A stretch of DNA of 64,000 bases from Nigrospora sphaerica (GCA_018287875.1 JAGVVL010000002.1:2542001-2606000), one strand, 5' to 3'. Positions 35,429 to 46,690 are shown, numbered from the stretch's first letter. Translations and numbers: made by a program. The notes: generated by a model not told the origin, from the sequence alone.

Positions 35429-37288
35429 GTCCGTGGTTGTTCCTGGCTGGTTGGCCGGCCGCTCGGATAGCGGCGGGTGTGTCTGCGTGTGTGTGTGCGT
35501 ACGTACGCGTGCGCGGGTGGGAGGCGGTCAGGTGATGTTTTCCCACGCATTCATCCGTATCTGCACAGGAGGGCCGGACCCAGTCAATGTGGTAGGTACT
35601 TGGCCCAAGTAAGAGACAGCCTGTAGTTGTAGGTAGCTGCCTCAGCCAAACGTACCCGGCGCCAGTCACCGCCTCTTTGAAACCTTGGACGGGGCTTATG
35701 CACCACCACCACCACCACCGATGGTTGCATACAGTTTCGTAGTCAGCATCTTCCTTTGCTCCCTGTTTTCTTTCCCTCGTCACCCTTGTCGTGTGCAGAA
35801 GCGGAGAGCGGATGCGGCTGGATGACAGCGTACTTTGTAGGTGTGCTGGGTACTTTGTGTCATGGTTCCGTGCTAGGGCCAGCAGCGGCATCAATCCCTG
35901 GGGCGGATCTAGTAGGGCCTGGGCTGGGGTTCACAATGGAAACCCCCCGCCCATTCGAGTTCCCGACCTCCCCACTCTGGTCGTCTGTCCCCGGTGTAGC
36001 GCCGCCGGGGTGACGACGGGAATCTCTCTGGCGGGATCGGGGACTTGGCCCGATCGATGTTGCTAACTTTAAGCGCTCGTGGTACTTCTGCTTGGCCCGC
36101 ATGCCCTGCCGCTCTCGAATCGAATCTGTCTTGGGTTGACGTCAAGTCGTCCAGTGGTATGGGAGATGAAGGGGTGCCGCCGCCCTATCAACAGGACCTG
36201 ATCTGGTCGCACAGAAAGCGGAACCAAACCGTGTACGCGCCTCGCGAGTGCCTCCATGAACCACTGACTGCCCGGGCCTTCTTCCCTTTCTCTGCTCTCC
36301 CACTTCCCAGATCGCTCACGGGGTTTCCGGAACCGGATAGGGCGCTGCCGGGTTTATCTACGATGCACCGCGGGGGCTTCTCTCCTGATGGGTCAGAACA
36401 GCCCGATATCCCGCTCCGAGAATCCCAACCGCGATCAGACATTTAGGGTGCCAACATGTATCCTTGTATGTATACTGCTGTATCCTCATCCTGCCCTGCG
36501 ACAAACCCCCTAACCCCCCTGCCCCATATCGGGTACATAGCACCCTTATGTGAAAAATCTGCCCTCTCTTAATGTGGCCGTACCGCGTACAACCTTTACG
36601 GTGTTAAAGTGCCCATCTATCTCCTGTTTCCGTATTCAGCAGGCAGCGGTCTGACCCTTGGTACCAGATACGGGGAGATACGGGGGACGCACTGTACGCA
36701 AATATGCATAACGGTCTCCGCAGAGGGCCGGTGGCGTAACGAAAGGAAGAACCGCCGACGCAAACGCCGTTGACTCTCTGTGAACGGTTGCGCTCTTATG
36801 ACTCGCGCTGCATGCGAGGCTTTACGGTACGAAGTCCACCCCGACAGCCGGAAGAAGCCGAGACATGTTCCGGCCCTTGTTTGGGAACCGCCAGGGGGCC
36901 TCAGGCGGTGGGGCCTGCATATCCGTACGTCCATCCGTACTCGATGCTTCCGGGGTGAGCCCGTGGTACATGCATCGCGAGATGGTACATGGCCATGCGA
37001 ACCCCATCGAGATAGGGTAGATGCCTTCCGAGGTGGTCAGAGACCTAGGTAACAGGCCCCGAGCGAAACGTGACACGGAGCGTACTCCGCCGGCTACCAT
37101 TGGTAGACAAACCTGCAGAAGCGGTATCGTCTCACCGAGCCAACGCCTCAAAGGGCGCAATGTAAATATACAATTGCGGATCACGACGAAGTGATACCAG
37201 GGAATCTAAATGTACAGACGCATGCTCCCCGCCCCCCCCTTCCTGATCGCCTGGCCGCCATCGTGTTGCGTCGTCACTTTGCCATGTC
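35429..37288. other. Intergenic between TRM9 and dehydrogenase gene
   Basis: No gene supported. Includes GT-rich sequence (35478-35503) and a (CAC)n run (35701-35719). It holds the TRM9 promoter on the left and the dehydrogenase 3'UTR on the right. Confidence 0.55.
35701..35719. repeat. (CAC)n trinucleotide repeat
   Basis: Six and a half CAC units upstream of TRM9. Confidence 0.85.
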
Positions 37289-38540
37289 CTACTGGTTTCC
37301 AACGTTCAGAGGACTCTTGGGATCATACACATCCGTCGTGATCAAGTCGGGGTAGGTAACGCCGCCTTGTTTGAGCGCTTCCTCCATGATTTCCATGATG
37401 ACGATGCTCTCGTCCCACGGGAGCGTGGCACTCTCCTTCTTGCCGTCCCGCAAACACCTGGCACACTCGTCGGCCTCCCAGAACATGCCGTGGCCCCAGT
37501 CGCGCTCCTTGTCGCGGGGGATGGGGCAGTCCACCACCTCGACCTTGCCGTCGCCGTCCTTCTTGACGATGCGGTACTGCAGCGGCTTAAAGGCCGGGCC
37601 CATGACCTGAATCTCGCCCAGGGGACCTTGGATCTTGATGGCCGGGCCGCCGCTGTTGTGGCCGTCGGTGTTGGTGGGGATACGGAGGCTGGTCATGGCG
37701 ATGCCCATGCTCTTGTGCTCGGGGAACTGCAGGATGATGCTGGTCATTTCATCGGCGCCCGTGGCGTACTTGTTGATGGCGGCAACCGTCTTGGGCACTT
37801 CCTTCTTGCCCTCGGGCTGGCAGTGATACAGCACCTGCATCAGCCAGGTCAGGGAGTAGATGCCCAGATCCAACAGGGCACCGCCGGCCAGGTCGACATT
37901 CACCATACGATGCTTGTCGTCGAAGGTGAGGGTACCGTTGGGCCCGTCGTTGCCGAACGAGTTGTCGGCAATGACACGGTACACGGGGCCAATGATACCC
38001 GACTGCACGAGCTCCCGGATCTTGACGCTGAGGGGGAAGTAGCGGGTCCAGACGGCCTCCATCAGGAACAGGTTCTTGGCCCGGGCGGTATCGACGAGCT
38101 TGCGGGCCTGGGCGACCGTCACGGTGAAAGCCTTCTCGCACAGGACGTTCTTGCCGGCCTCCAGTGCCAGCATGGTGTTCTGGAAGTGATGGCTGTGCGG
38201 CGTGGCGACGTAGACGATGTCGACGTCGGGGTCGGCCACCAGATCGGCGTACGAGCCGTACGTCTTGACGCCCTCGGGCGCCTTCACCTTGGTCAGAAAC
38301 TTGGCCGCGCTATCCTGGGACCGGGACGAGGCCACGGCGACGACCTTGTGCGCGACATCGTGCACATCGCGCGCCGCCGGGTTGGTGAGAAGGTCCTTGA
38401 CGAACACTGCGCAACGCCGGCGTGAGATGAGGGGTTTCCGACGTAGGCACGCGCGGGGCGGGGACGCATCACGACTTACTCTCGGCGATCCAGCCCGTCG
38501 CCATGATACCCCACCTGATGGTATACGGTTCGGACGTCAT
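37289..38540 (-). CDS. Gfo/Idh/MocA-family dehydrogenase (dihydrodiol/D-xylose dehydrogenase-like)
   Basis: An NAD(P)-dependent oxidoreductase, probably cytosolic. Two exons, 38540-38480 and 38406-37289, with a 73 bp intron (GTAAGT...GCGCAG), encode 392 aa. The first exon supplies the nucleotide-binding start RWGIMATGWIAE; without it the Rossmann fold would be broken. Further family features are VYVATPHSHH, VLCEKAFTV with Lys112 of the conserved EK motif, EAVWTRYFP (about 138-145) and DLGIYSL with Asp200 and Tyr204 near the active site. The WTRYFP and EKAF signatures place it with dimeric dihydrodiol dehydrogenases and fungal NADP-D-xylose dehydrogenases rather than with inositol dehydrogenases. 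The natural substrate is not determined by the sequence. It is divergent from an aldo/keto reductase, with a 0.7 kb region between the two start codons. Confidence 0.88.
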
Positions 38541-39242
38541 GATGGGCGAAGTTGGGACGCAATACAAGACGAAGAGGACAAGAAAGGGTTCGCAATGCTT
38601 CAGGACAGTGAGTTACGTCTTGCTAGACGAAGAAAGGGAAAAGGAGAGATAGAGGCGGGTGAATTACGAGTACGAGAGCGGAGGTTTGTACGTAGCCGGA
38701 TCAAGATTCCCCCTCCTCTTTCACTGCAGTCGCGGTCGCTGGCCCGCGTCTCCGGTTGAGTGGGGCACGGAAGCTCTCATCGCGTCAGTACCGGCCCTCC
38801 ATCCATCCAGTTGTATCCAGCCGGGGAGAAGAACATCGCGCCTTCTGGCGCGCTGGTAGGCTGGAAGCAGGCAGGAGAAGAAGCCCGGTCAACGTCATGC
38901 ACTTGGGATTTTATAGAGAAGAGAGCCTTTTGGCTGCATCCGCGTCTCCCTGTCACGGGCCGTTCGCCTGCCTCCCTCCACATACGAACATAGGCACTAG
39001 GTAGCTGGATGGAAAGCGTGTTCCTATAGCCGGCCTACTCGAGTCGCCCCGTCGGCTCCCATTGACCCCCACGTTGCACCGCCGGCTCAGGCCGACCGGA
39101 CCGGGTGGGTGGTGTTGAGGCGTGTCCAATTCGCGTTCGTCTGGAGATGAATGGCATGATCAGTGGTGCGACAGTCCGTATGTCCGCTGCTCGGCTAGGC
39201 AGGCACATTTTGCCTGGTCCAGGTCCTTCGTCGGGACGTGTC
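38541..39242. other. Shared divergent promoter region
   Basis: This lies between the start codons of the divergent dehydrogenase and aldo/keto reductase. It contains TTTTATAG at 38909-38916 on the plus strand. In-frame ATGs for the reductase also occur at 39147, 39156 and 39180, so the reductase coding region may extend further left. Confidence 0.5.
38909..38916 (+). promoter_or_regulatory. TATA-like element of the aldo/keto reductase gene
   Basis: TTTTATAG about 330 bp upstream of the chosen start. Judged on sequence and position only. Confidence 0.35.
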
Positions 39243-40301
39243 ATGTCGTCTCGAATGCTCCGCCTCCAGCCACCGAGCGTTGCGCAATACCTGCGCCGGG
39301 CCATTACCAGGAACAACAAGAACCGGAGCTTCGCCGCCATGATCACCTCTTCGCAACTGCAGACCTCGGCCCTCACGTCGGACCTGCGATTGCCTTCGGA
39401 CGACGCCGCCGTCACCACAACCCCGCGTCTCGTCTACGGCACCGCCTGGAAAAAGGACCGCACCGCCGCCCTGGTCTACCAAGCCCTCAAGGCCGGCTTC
39501 CGGGGCCTCGACACGGCCGCCCAGCCACGCCATTACGCCGAGAAGCTCGTGGGCGATGGTGTGCGGCGCGCCCTCGCCGAGGGCGTCGTGAACCGGGACG
39601 CTCTGTTCCTGCAGACCAAGTTCACCTCGCTTGGCGGCCAGGACCCCGACAACCTGCCCTACGACCCGGCCGCGCCGCTGCCCGCCCAGGTGCACGCCAG
39701 CGTGGCCTCGTCCCTTGCCAACCTCGCCGCCGCCGACGGAAAGGAAGGTGGCGGCGGCAGTTACCTCGACTGCCTCGTCCTGCATTCGCCGCTGCCCACC
39801 CTCGACGACACGCTGGCCGTGTGGCACGCGCTCGAGACGTACGTGCCCCACCGCATCCGCCATCTCGGCATCGCCAACACGCCGCTCGAGGTGCTCGAGT
39901 TCCTCGTCGCCTCGCCCGCCGTGCGCGTGCGGCCCTCAGTCGTCCAGAACCGCTTCTACCGCGGCACCGCCTGGGACGGGCCCACGCGCGCCTTTTGCCG
40001 GGAAAAGGGCATCGTCTTTCAGACCTTCTGGACCCTGACGGGCAACCCCCGGCTCGTCCAGCACGCCGTCGTCGCCCGGCTCGCCGAGCTGACGGGCGTG
40101 AGCCGCGAGGCGGCCTACTACGCCCTCGTGCTGGGGCTCCGCGGCACCACCATCCTTGACGGGACGACGAGCGAGGAACACATGAAGGCCGACTTGGACG
40201 GACTGGAGACGATCGGCCGATGGGCCGAGGGAGACGGCAAGCAAGCCTGGGCCGAAGCGCTGCATACCTTCAAGGGGCTCATTGGCGAGCACGCCGAGTA
40301 G
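39243..40301 (+). CDS. Aldo/keto reductase
   Basis: An NADPH-dependent (beta/alpha)8-barrel oxidoreductase. Single exon; from the ATG at 39243 it is 352 aa. The catalytic tetrad can be read with this numbering: Asp90 and Tyr98 in LDTAAQPRHYAEKLVG, Lys126 in LFLQTKF and His181 in CLVLHSPLP. PSVVQNRFY and the end region GTTILDGTTSEEH match the cofactor-binding strands of the family. The AKR barrel proper starts only at about residue 60, preceded by an Arg-rich leader (MSSRMLRLQPPSVAQYLRRA) lacking acidic residues, which resembles a mitochondrial targeting peptide. In-frame ATGs at 39147 (longer) and 39339 (short form of 320 aa, strong GCCGCCATGA context) are alternatives. Substrate is unknown. 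Confidence 0.85.
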   Translation: MSSRMLRLQPPSVAQYLRRAITRNNKNRSFAAMITSSQLQTSALTSDLRLPSDDAAVTTTPRLVYGTAWKKDRTAALVYQALKAGFRGLDTAAQPRHYAEKLVGDGVRRALAEGVVNRDALFLQTKFTSLGGQDPDNLPYDPAAPLPAQVHASVASSLANLAAADGKEGGGGSYLDCLVLHSPLPTLDDTLAVWHALETYVPHRIRHLGIANTPLEVLEFLVASPAVRVRPSVVQNRFYRGTAWDGPTRAFCREKGIVFQTFWTLTGNPRLVQHAVVARLAELTGVSREAAYYALVLGLRGTTILDGTTSEEHMKADLDGLETIGRWAEGDGKQAWAEALHTFKGLIGEHAE

Positions 40302-40695
40302 CTGGTGCTGCCAAACATGGATGAAAGCACGTGTTCACTTCCAGCAGCAGGGCCTCCAGGCATGTGCATAGGATATTGACTCATCACAGTCATCTCGGGA
40401 CTTTGCAGGGACCCAAAACACCTCGTGTGCTTTTTTGCTATGACTGCCTAATTTCAGGGGCATCGAACCCGACGTAAAATATCGTGGCAATTGACTGTAT
40501 TTGAGTGTCTCCTATCTGAACCATGCCCTCTTCTCCGTTAGGGGGCAGCATTGGTTCAGCAGTGTTTCGCCCACAGCACGCCAGCACTGGGACGAGTTTG
40601 CCCCATGCCAAATGCATCCGTAACGTCAAAGGGGGACTGGCGCACTCATCCTTGGCCTTTAAACATGCGGGGCTCGTGGCTACCGAAAGAGCTAG
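40302..40695. other. Convergent intergenic region
   Basis: About 0.4 kb between the 3' ends of the aldo/keto reductase and PCF11. I see no gene. A T-loop-like GGTTCGA on the minus strand (about 40460) lacks a matching tRNA. Confidence 0.6.
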
Positions 40696-43005
40696 CTACC
40701 AGGCGTCCATGAGTCTCTTGCCCTTCAAGCCCGTCAGTTCGTCCTGCTTGGACACATGTTAGCAACACGGGCATGTGACGGAGTTCGGCTCACAAGTGCG
40801 ATGTTGGCTTACCTCTGCTTTTCTCTTGCCCAACACCGGTTCCGGTGTGCCCCGGCCCTTGATGATGAGAGGCAGACTGCTGCCCGTAGCCTCCTGGTGG
40901 CAGCTGGCGTGGTAGATACGATCGCCGACGCGCGTGGCGTCTTCCCATGCCCATTCCTCGTCCAAATAAACCTGCTTGAACTTTTCCTGGCAGATGGGAC
41001 ACATGCTGTTCAGAAGCAACGGGTCGTCGGGCACGGGTATGTATTGCATCTTGGGGGCCTTGGACTCAGAAGCCCCGGCGCCGTCGGTTTGGCTCGCCGT
41101 GGCAATATGATCCACGTCGACGGTTTCGCGGGTTTTGATCCAGTCCTTCCATGTGTCAGTTCATGACCTGGGCTGACTGCCACACGGGTCAATGACTTAC
41201 CGTCTCATCGACAAGCCAGCTGCGGCTCTGTCCGGCCTTGTCGGCTTCGGCAATGCGTTGATTGACTTTGAAGTGCCAGTCCATGTGGGCCGTTTTCTTC
41301 TTTTTCCCCTCCTCGTCGTTCTTGAATCGTCGTCCACACTGTGTGCATGGGGCTCCCAGAGACTCAAAAAGCACCGGAACGACGTAGGGCCGGAATCTGG
41401 ACTAGGGTGTTAGCAAACACGCAAGCAGCTTTTCGGGAAACGGGCACCGTACTGCTTGAGGGACGACAACGTCAAGGTCGGGTCGTTGGTGTACTTGAGA
41501 GTCGCAGGCGCGGCGGCGGCGGCCGGAATCGGAAGAGGGAAGGGCAGCGAGGCAGCCGGTGTAACGTTGGGGGCCGGCGTAGAGCCGCCCGGGAGCATGC
41601 CGGCTTTCCGAAGCATCTCAACCAGTGACATGGGATTAGTCGGCGCAGGAGTCGCGGGCTTCTGAGGTTCGACTTGCTGCGGTGGTGGTGACTTGATCAC
41701 CACAGTCGCCGGGGGCGGCTGTGGTGTAGAAACTTGTGGCGTCGCAGAGCCTCTGGCCAACAGAGCCGCCAGAGCACCCGAGCCCAGTAGAGAATCTATG
41801 GACATCTGCGGCGCTGCCGGGGGAGCCGCTGGAGGAGGAGCTACTGCTACGGCTTGGGAAATAGGTACAGGGGTTGGGGTCTGAGCAGGCGTTGCCCTTA
41901 TGGTCACAGCAAGTTCAGCAATGCGGTTCTTTATGAGCACTAATTGATCCTGCGGCAGATTCTGGGTCTGAAGAATACTTTGCAAATCCAAAAGCGCCTT
42001 CAGTCTTGTTTGTATGCTAGGATCATGGGGGTTGCGTGCAAAGTCTGCCTTGAAGGCCGTCGTTAGTTGCTGGATGTCCTCGTTCAGGGCATCTACGCTG
42101 ATGGCAGGCTGCGGCATGCCGTAGCCTGCGTGGTAGGGCGGCTGGAAGGCGGCCATGTTCAGCGGCGGCTGTGGTGTCGAGCGCGAGGGCGCAGGCTGGC
42201 CGTGGGCATGCGGTGGCTGGTGTGGAGGGTGGTAGGGGCCCTGGGCGGGCTGTGAGGCGTGACCGTAGGGGGCGCCGTTGGGAGGCCCGTAGCCACTGGT
42301 CTGCGAGGCCGGTCGGGCGCCAGGCGGTGTAGGTGTTTCGCGGTAGGGCATCTGCGGAGGTTGCGGCATGGCCCTGCCACGTCCCAGGAGCTGCTGCTCG
42401 TTTCTGTAGTGCTGCTGCTGTGCCTGCATAGCCGAAGTCCGGGCCTTGATGAGGGCGTTCTCGATAGGTCTGGTGACGTCGGGCGGGAAGACAGGGCGCG
42501 TGTCGATGGAGCCAGGGATGGGCTCTTTCCACGTCTTGAGCATCTCGTCCATCTTGCGTCGCGTCGGCATGTCCACCGAGGCATAGGCGTCCATGAATGT
42601 CTCGAACAGCTTCTTGCCGAAGAAAAGCGTGTACGGCGTGCCCACATTCTTGACGATGGAGTCGAGCACATAGAGCGAAGGCAACTTCTTGTGGGCGGCA
42701 ATCTGTGCGGCACGTCAGCATCTGATGAAGGTTACTTGAGGGATGATGGACGATGACCGAGTCTCAGTACCACAGGCGCCTGCGATCTTGGACGCGTACA
42801 TTTCGACGCGCAAATGGTGCTAGAAAGAGGGGCCTACCCGTTTGATGTGACTCTGCAGCGTCTGCGCGATGGCGAGGGCATGCTCTGTGTTCTCTCTTGC
42901 AATCATGGTCAAATTTTGGATGTCATAACGGTTGTTCATCTGAAGATCCTCCAGCGCCTCCCGGAAGTCTTCCGCAAAGTGCTCGGATTCCTGGTATGAA
43001 GCCAT
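40696..43005 (-). CDS. PCF11: Pcf11, cleavage/polyadenylation factor CF IA subunit
   Basis: Pcf11 couples RNA polymerase II CTD recognition to pre-mRNA 3'-end cleavage and termination in the nucleus. Five exons, 43005-42838, 42702-41453, 41396-41201, 41145-40813 and 40743-40696, encode 664 aa; introns are 135, 56, 55 and 69 bp with clean GT-AG ends. The N-terminal CTD-interacting domain (about 5-135) reads FREALEDLQMNNRYDIQNLT, ENTEHALAIAQTLQSHIKR and LPSLYVLDSIVKNVGTPY. A Pro/Gln/Ala-rich middle and a helical segment (about 240-310) follow. Two C-terminal zinc fingers flank the Clp1-binding region: CTQCGRRF...HMDWHF (split by intron 2) and CPICQEKF...YHASCH. The last exon encodes only 15 residues. 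Order and spacing match fungal Pcf11 throughout. Confidence 0.93.
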
Positions 43006-44772
43006 GACGGGTGTTGTGCTGGCACCAGCGCTGCCTGTTTTGAGAGGGCGTGAAGGGGGCGGTGTGAGGTTGAAAGATATGTAGTAGTTGCAGGCAATTC
43101 GTGCAGGTGAATAGACGGTGCGGGAGCCCGGCTTGGTTGCAGAAGCCTTCTTTAACGCTTGCACAATATCAAGTAGACGATGCGCAGCAGTTTGGCAACG
43201 ACTTGCTGTCAAACGACAATTATCACAGTGATGGCCAGCTCGCCCTGCTTGGATATCTCTTCATCAAACGATACTGAGATGCGTAAACTCTGGATCCTGG
43301 TTCATTCCCACGATACAGACTTCGCACCCCTACCGCGCAACCAGATTGTCCAGGCCGATAGCCCCGAAAAGGGCGCTGTATTCGGTTGGTCTCTCTGTGG
43401 CTCTTCCCGCCTTCAGCCAGATGACCACTACACCGGCAGACGTGTCTGCCTATGGGCTGTGTTGTGTTGTGCCGGGCCGGCAAAAGTTGCTTGACCAGGT
43501 ACCGACAACCTTCGGTTATGCGACTTGTGGGCTCAGTGGTTGTCGTGATGGGCACAGGGCTTGTCCGGCCACGCGATCGCGTCGTATGTGCCCGGCCGTG
43601 TCGAACTGACGGGAGGCGTTGCCCTTGAGCAGTACGTGGGTAAGGAAGGCAGAACGAGGGAATCGGCGTGGCCAGAAATACGATGGGTGCCTTGAGGAAG
43701 AGTTGGCCAAGGGGGATTGATGTGAGGGGCGGGTAACTGTTGGTCCGTACGAGCGAACGGAGCGCTCGTGCTGGATGGACAGGTTGCCCGTGTCACTGGG
43801 CAGGAGATAGGCAGTGGTGCTGTTGGGAGTAGAGGTTGGATTCTGGACCTCAGGTTGTCGGAGGAGAGAACCTTCCCTACCTCCCAAGGTCAGCCACCGA
43901 AAATGGAGCTAATCTAGATCGGTCATTGGATGGAGCCTCGGAGAGTTGAGCGTTACTGTGCACGTGCCTCCGGGCCGGCGGAAAACAGCCCAAAAGCACA
44001 TCATCTTGACAAAAGAGACAGGTAGACAGGGTGGCGGCACCTTTGAGCTGGGCAGCCAGCTTGGCTCCCTCCAGTGGTGGATAACGAAGGGTTGATTCAC
44101 AAGAATGAATATGCTAGAATGTGGTATTGGCGAGAAGACAGATAGATGGCTGAGATTTGCAATACAGTTAATTGTCTTCTTTCTGCAATGTCCACGCCGA
44201 TGTCTCTCGACATCTATGTGTCTTGGTACGGCCTGTTACCTATCTCTTACCTATGTACCTCTCGGAGCATCCAAGCCTTCATTTACCACGGAAGTAAAGA
44301 CAATAGGGCAATCATCAGTACTTGGGACGTCTGCTGTACCGGATACCTACTATTGACTGCAAACATCTCATTTGGGGGCAGACAGCCTGCATAAGTAAAG
44401 TAGTTACCTACATACTGTTGATTGAGGCCAAACTTCTCCCCGATACGCAATTTTCTTGGCGTCTTACCAGGCTACTGTTGTCACCGGTCTGCTTTATTCC
44501 ACAGGTACTTTCTAGCTGTATGACTAAGGATAAAGGTAACAGTCAGCTTCCTGCCATTGCCATAGCTTTGTAATGCTGGCGATGATGCAATTCCCGACCC
44601 CTCGCCATGCTGAAGAAGCATGCCGGTATATATAAACCATGTGAGCAAGCCCCTGCCCTCACCACCCAAACCTGCATACCCAGGGAGCTTGCATTCAGGC
44701 TGAAGACGCGACGGGATTCAAAGACCACTTCCGCGAACCCGAATACTTCCCCACTGCTCGCTGTCTCTCTCA
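43006..44772. other. Divergent intergenic region, PCF11 and CmcJ-like gene
   Basis: This holds both promoters and no supportable gene. AT content rises at 44100-44600. A clear TATA box lies at 44627-44636 for the plus-strand gene. Confidence 0.55.
44627..44636 (+). promoter_or_regulatory. TATA box of the CmcJ-like oxygenase gene
   Basis: TATATATAAA, the best TATA match noticed in the window. It lies about 137 bp before the ATG at 44773 and 235 bp before that at 44871. Transcription starting 30-60 bp downstream would exclude the in-frame ATG at 44607 as a start. Confidence 0.6.
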
Positions 44773-44870
44773 TGCTTTCGTTTCCTGTCATTGCCCAACG
44801 AACATTGTCCCGGACGGCCCTTCGCAGCAAGAGAGCGGCCGTGTTTCCGACGTACATCCAATCCGCCAAC

Positions 44871-45767
44871 ATGACGACGGGCATCTTCAGACACATTGAT
44901 ATCTCGGCGCAACCGCCAAATACCAAGCCCTGGACGAAGGTCGACGCCGACGCCACCTCGTTCAAACTTGTGGAGCACAAGCGCTCTGTGACCAACTTGC
45001 GTGGCCGCGAAGCCGAGTTCACCACTGATAACTCGGGCTTCGCAGTCTATCATGAGCCTGCCAGGGAGAAGTCGTTTCGAGACGATGCCGCGGTACGGAA
45101 TGGCTACTACAGCGAAGTCGAGGCTCTCTTGCGAAAGAAGATTCCCGGCATCAAAAGAGTTGTCATTTTTGATCATACGATACGTCGGCGCAGCCCCGAC
45201 TCACCCCGGGCGCCCGTCCAACAGGTCCATGTCGACCAAACCCCCGGCGCTGCCGAGGTTCGTGTGCGTCGGCATATCGCCCCAGACGACGCAGAGGAGC
45301 TGTTGAAGGGGCGTTATCAGATCATCAACGTCTGGAGGCCCATCGAGAACCCGGCCACTGACTTCCCGCTCGCTGTCATTGATTGGAGGACGACGGATCT
45401 CGCAGATTTCGTGCCCGTGGACTTGCTATATCCCCAACGAGCTGATTCAATCACGAACGACGACGATCGAGGCAAAGAGGTACGCCCAGACCAGTCCGCA
45501 TGGTACTCCACCAAGGGCTACGAGGTGCGTGGCGAGACCATGGCGGTGGCGCCGAACCCTCAGCACAAGTTTTACTACCAGAAAGACATGACACCCGATG
45601 AGGTGCTGCTGTTGAAGTGCTACGACTCATTTGGGGAAGGACAGCCGTTAGGGAAGCAGGGTGTCGCTGTCCGAACGCCACACACGGCCTTCATCGACCC
45701 CGATACGCCCCAGGATGCACCAGGCAGACAGAGTATTGAAGTACGGTGCCTAGTTTTCTACGACTAG
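44871..45767 (+). CDS. CmcJ/AsaB-like Fe(II)/2-oxoglutarate-dependent oxygenase
   Basis: Belongs to the fungal family variously annotated as GA4-desaturase-like, CmcJ-like or AsaB-like. These are putative non-haem iron oxygenases with a 2-His-1-carboxylate site, some encoded in secondary-metabolite clusters. Single exon; from the ATG at 44871 (CAAC before ATG, A at -3) the protein is 298 aa, the usual family length. Probable iron ligands are His120 and Asp122 (QQVHVDQT) and His271 (RTPHTAF). Arg286 in PGRQSIEVR fits the 2-oxoglutarate-binding arginine. Other family marks are NVWRPIENP and YYQKDMTPDEVLLLKCYDS. An in-frame ATG at 44773 would add 33 mostly basic or hydrophobic residues. No biosynthetic cluster surrounds it, so its substrate is unknown. 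Confidence 0.85.
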   Translation: MTTGIFRHIDISAQPPNTKPWTKVDADATSFKLVEHKRSVTNLRGREAEFTTDNSGFAVYHEPAREKSFRDDAAVRNGYYSEVEALLRKKIPGIKRVVIFDHTIRRRSPDSPRAPVQQVHVDQTPGAAEVRVRRHIAPDDAEELLKGRYQIINVWRPIENPATDFPLAVIDWRTTDLADFVPVDLLYPQRADSITNDDDRGKEVRPDQSAWYSTKGYEVRGETMAVAPNPQHKFYYQKDMTPDEVLLLKCYDSFGEGQPLGKQGVAVRTPHTAFIDPDTPQDAPGRQSIEVRCLVFYD

Positions 45768-46106
45768 GACGAGAAGTAGCTAGGGGTTGATTATCATTAA
45801 AGGTATTGCAATCGGCGGCTAGGGCCTGGATATTGGTTGAGCTGTATATGATCTAACTCTGTTAGTTTACCAGCTTTGTGTGACATCTTCTCGTTCTGTG
45901 TTGACTCTCAGCCATGTGCCCGCCTAGGTAGGTTCTGCGGCAATATTCCTACGACCGAAACTGAAAGACGAGGCGCGACGAAGCTTATTTCGGTATTCAT
46001 GATGCATCTGAAAATAGGCGCGTCGGCGTACCTGGTGAGTTCAAACGGGAACCCCCTCCCCTTTCCCCCAAGTTTTCCGGGCAATTGGGTAGGTAGCTGA
46101 TGGGGT

Positions 46107-46119
46107 GGGGGGGGGGGGG
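46107..46119. repeat. Poly-G run (G13)
   Basis: Uninterrupted guanine run in the BET1 upstream region. Confidence 0.85.
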
Positions 46120-46317
46120 TGGTACAACTGGACGAATCCATTGGGACCAACGCGCACAAGGAAGGACAGACGATAATACTCGAATCGGAATAGGGAACAT
46201 AGGGGTCGCCTACTTGAGTAGAAGCAATGGACCAATTTCCCCATAAAGTTGAGTGGGAGTAACCTTTCAGGGCGGGAATTGACGGGTACGTACAGGAAGT
46301 GACATGCAAAGACCAAT

Positions 46318-46327
46318 ACCTAGGTAT
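46318..46327. repeat. TACCTAGGTA palindrome
   Basis: A perfect 10 bp palindrome, the circular permutation of TAGGTACCTA, about 360 bp upstream of the BET1 start codon. Confidence 0.6.
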
Positions 46328-46690
46328 CAGCATATGGAGGGCCCCGACCGTACCCGGGCGTCCACTCAGTAATCCATCCCAACCTCAGTTGTGAGCAGTA
46401 ATGCCTCCTTCATCTCTCAAGTATTCCACTCAACCGGCCGTGTGGGTTGAGCGAATGCGTGGCGTCTCACGCTGGCAGGTGCATAATAACTCCCGCTTTA
46501 GGTCGTACTTAGTCCATTGGCCCGCTCTGACCCAGCCACAAAAGTCCGGCGCGTCCAAGCCACAACTGGGATCTGGCAGTCGTCACAATCAACCTCTACC
46601 CCTACCAACTAAACTACCTGGCCATTCAGTGCTATTGGAACCCAATCTCATGCCTGCGGGTTTTCCTTCACGACCAAACCGAGAAACCCC

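Larger units (their letters stand above)
45768..46690. other. Intergenic upstream of BET1
   Basis: I see no gene. It contains TACCTAGGTA (46318-46327), related TAGGTAGG words at about 45924 and 46088, and a G13 run (46107-46119). It holds the BET1 promoter. Confidence 0.55.

Noticed and set aside
37367..38425. 352-codon open frame on the plus strand
   Set aside because: Antisense to the Gfo/Idh/MocA dehydrogenase exon. The His/Leu/Gly/Val/Asp-rich composition is typical of a GC-rich antisense shadow.
40440..40530. tRNA-like GGGTTCGATGCCCC on the minus strand
   Set aside because: Only a 3 bp T stem; no A box or cloverleaf in the preceding 70 bases.
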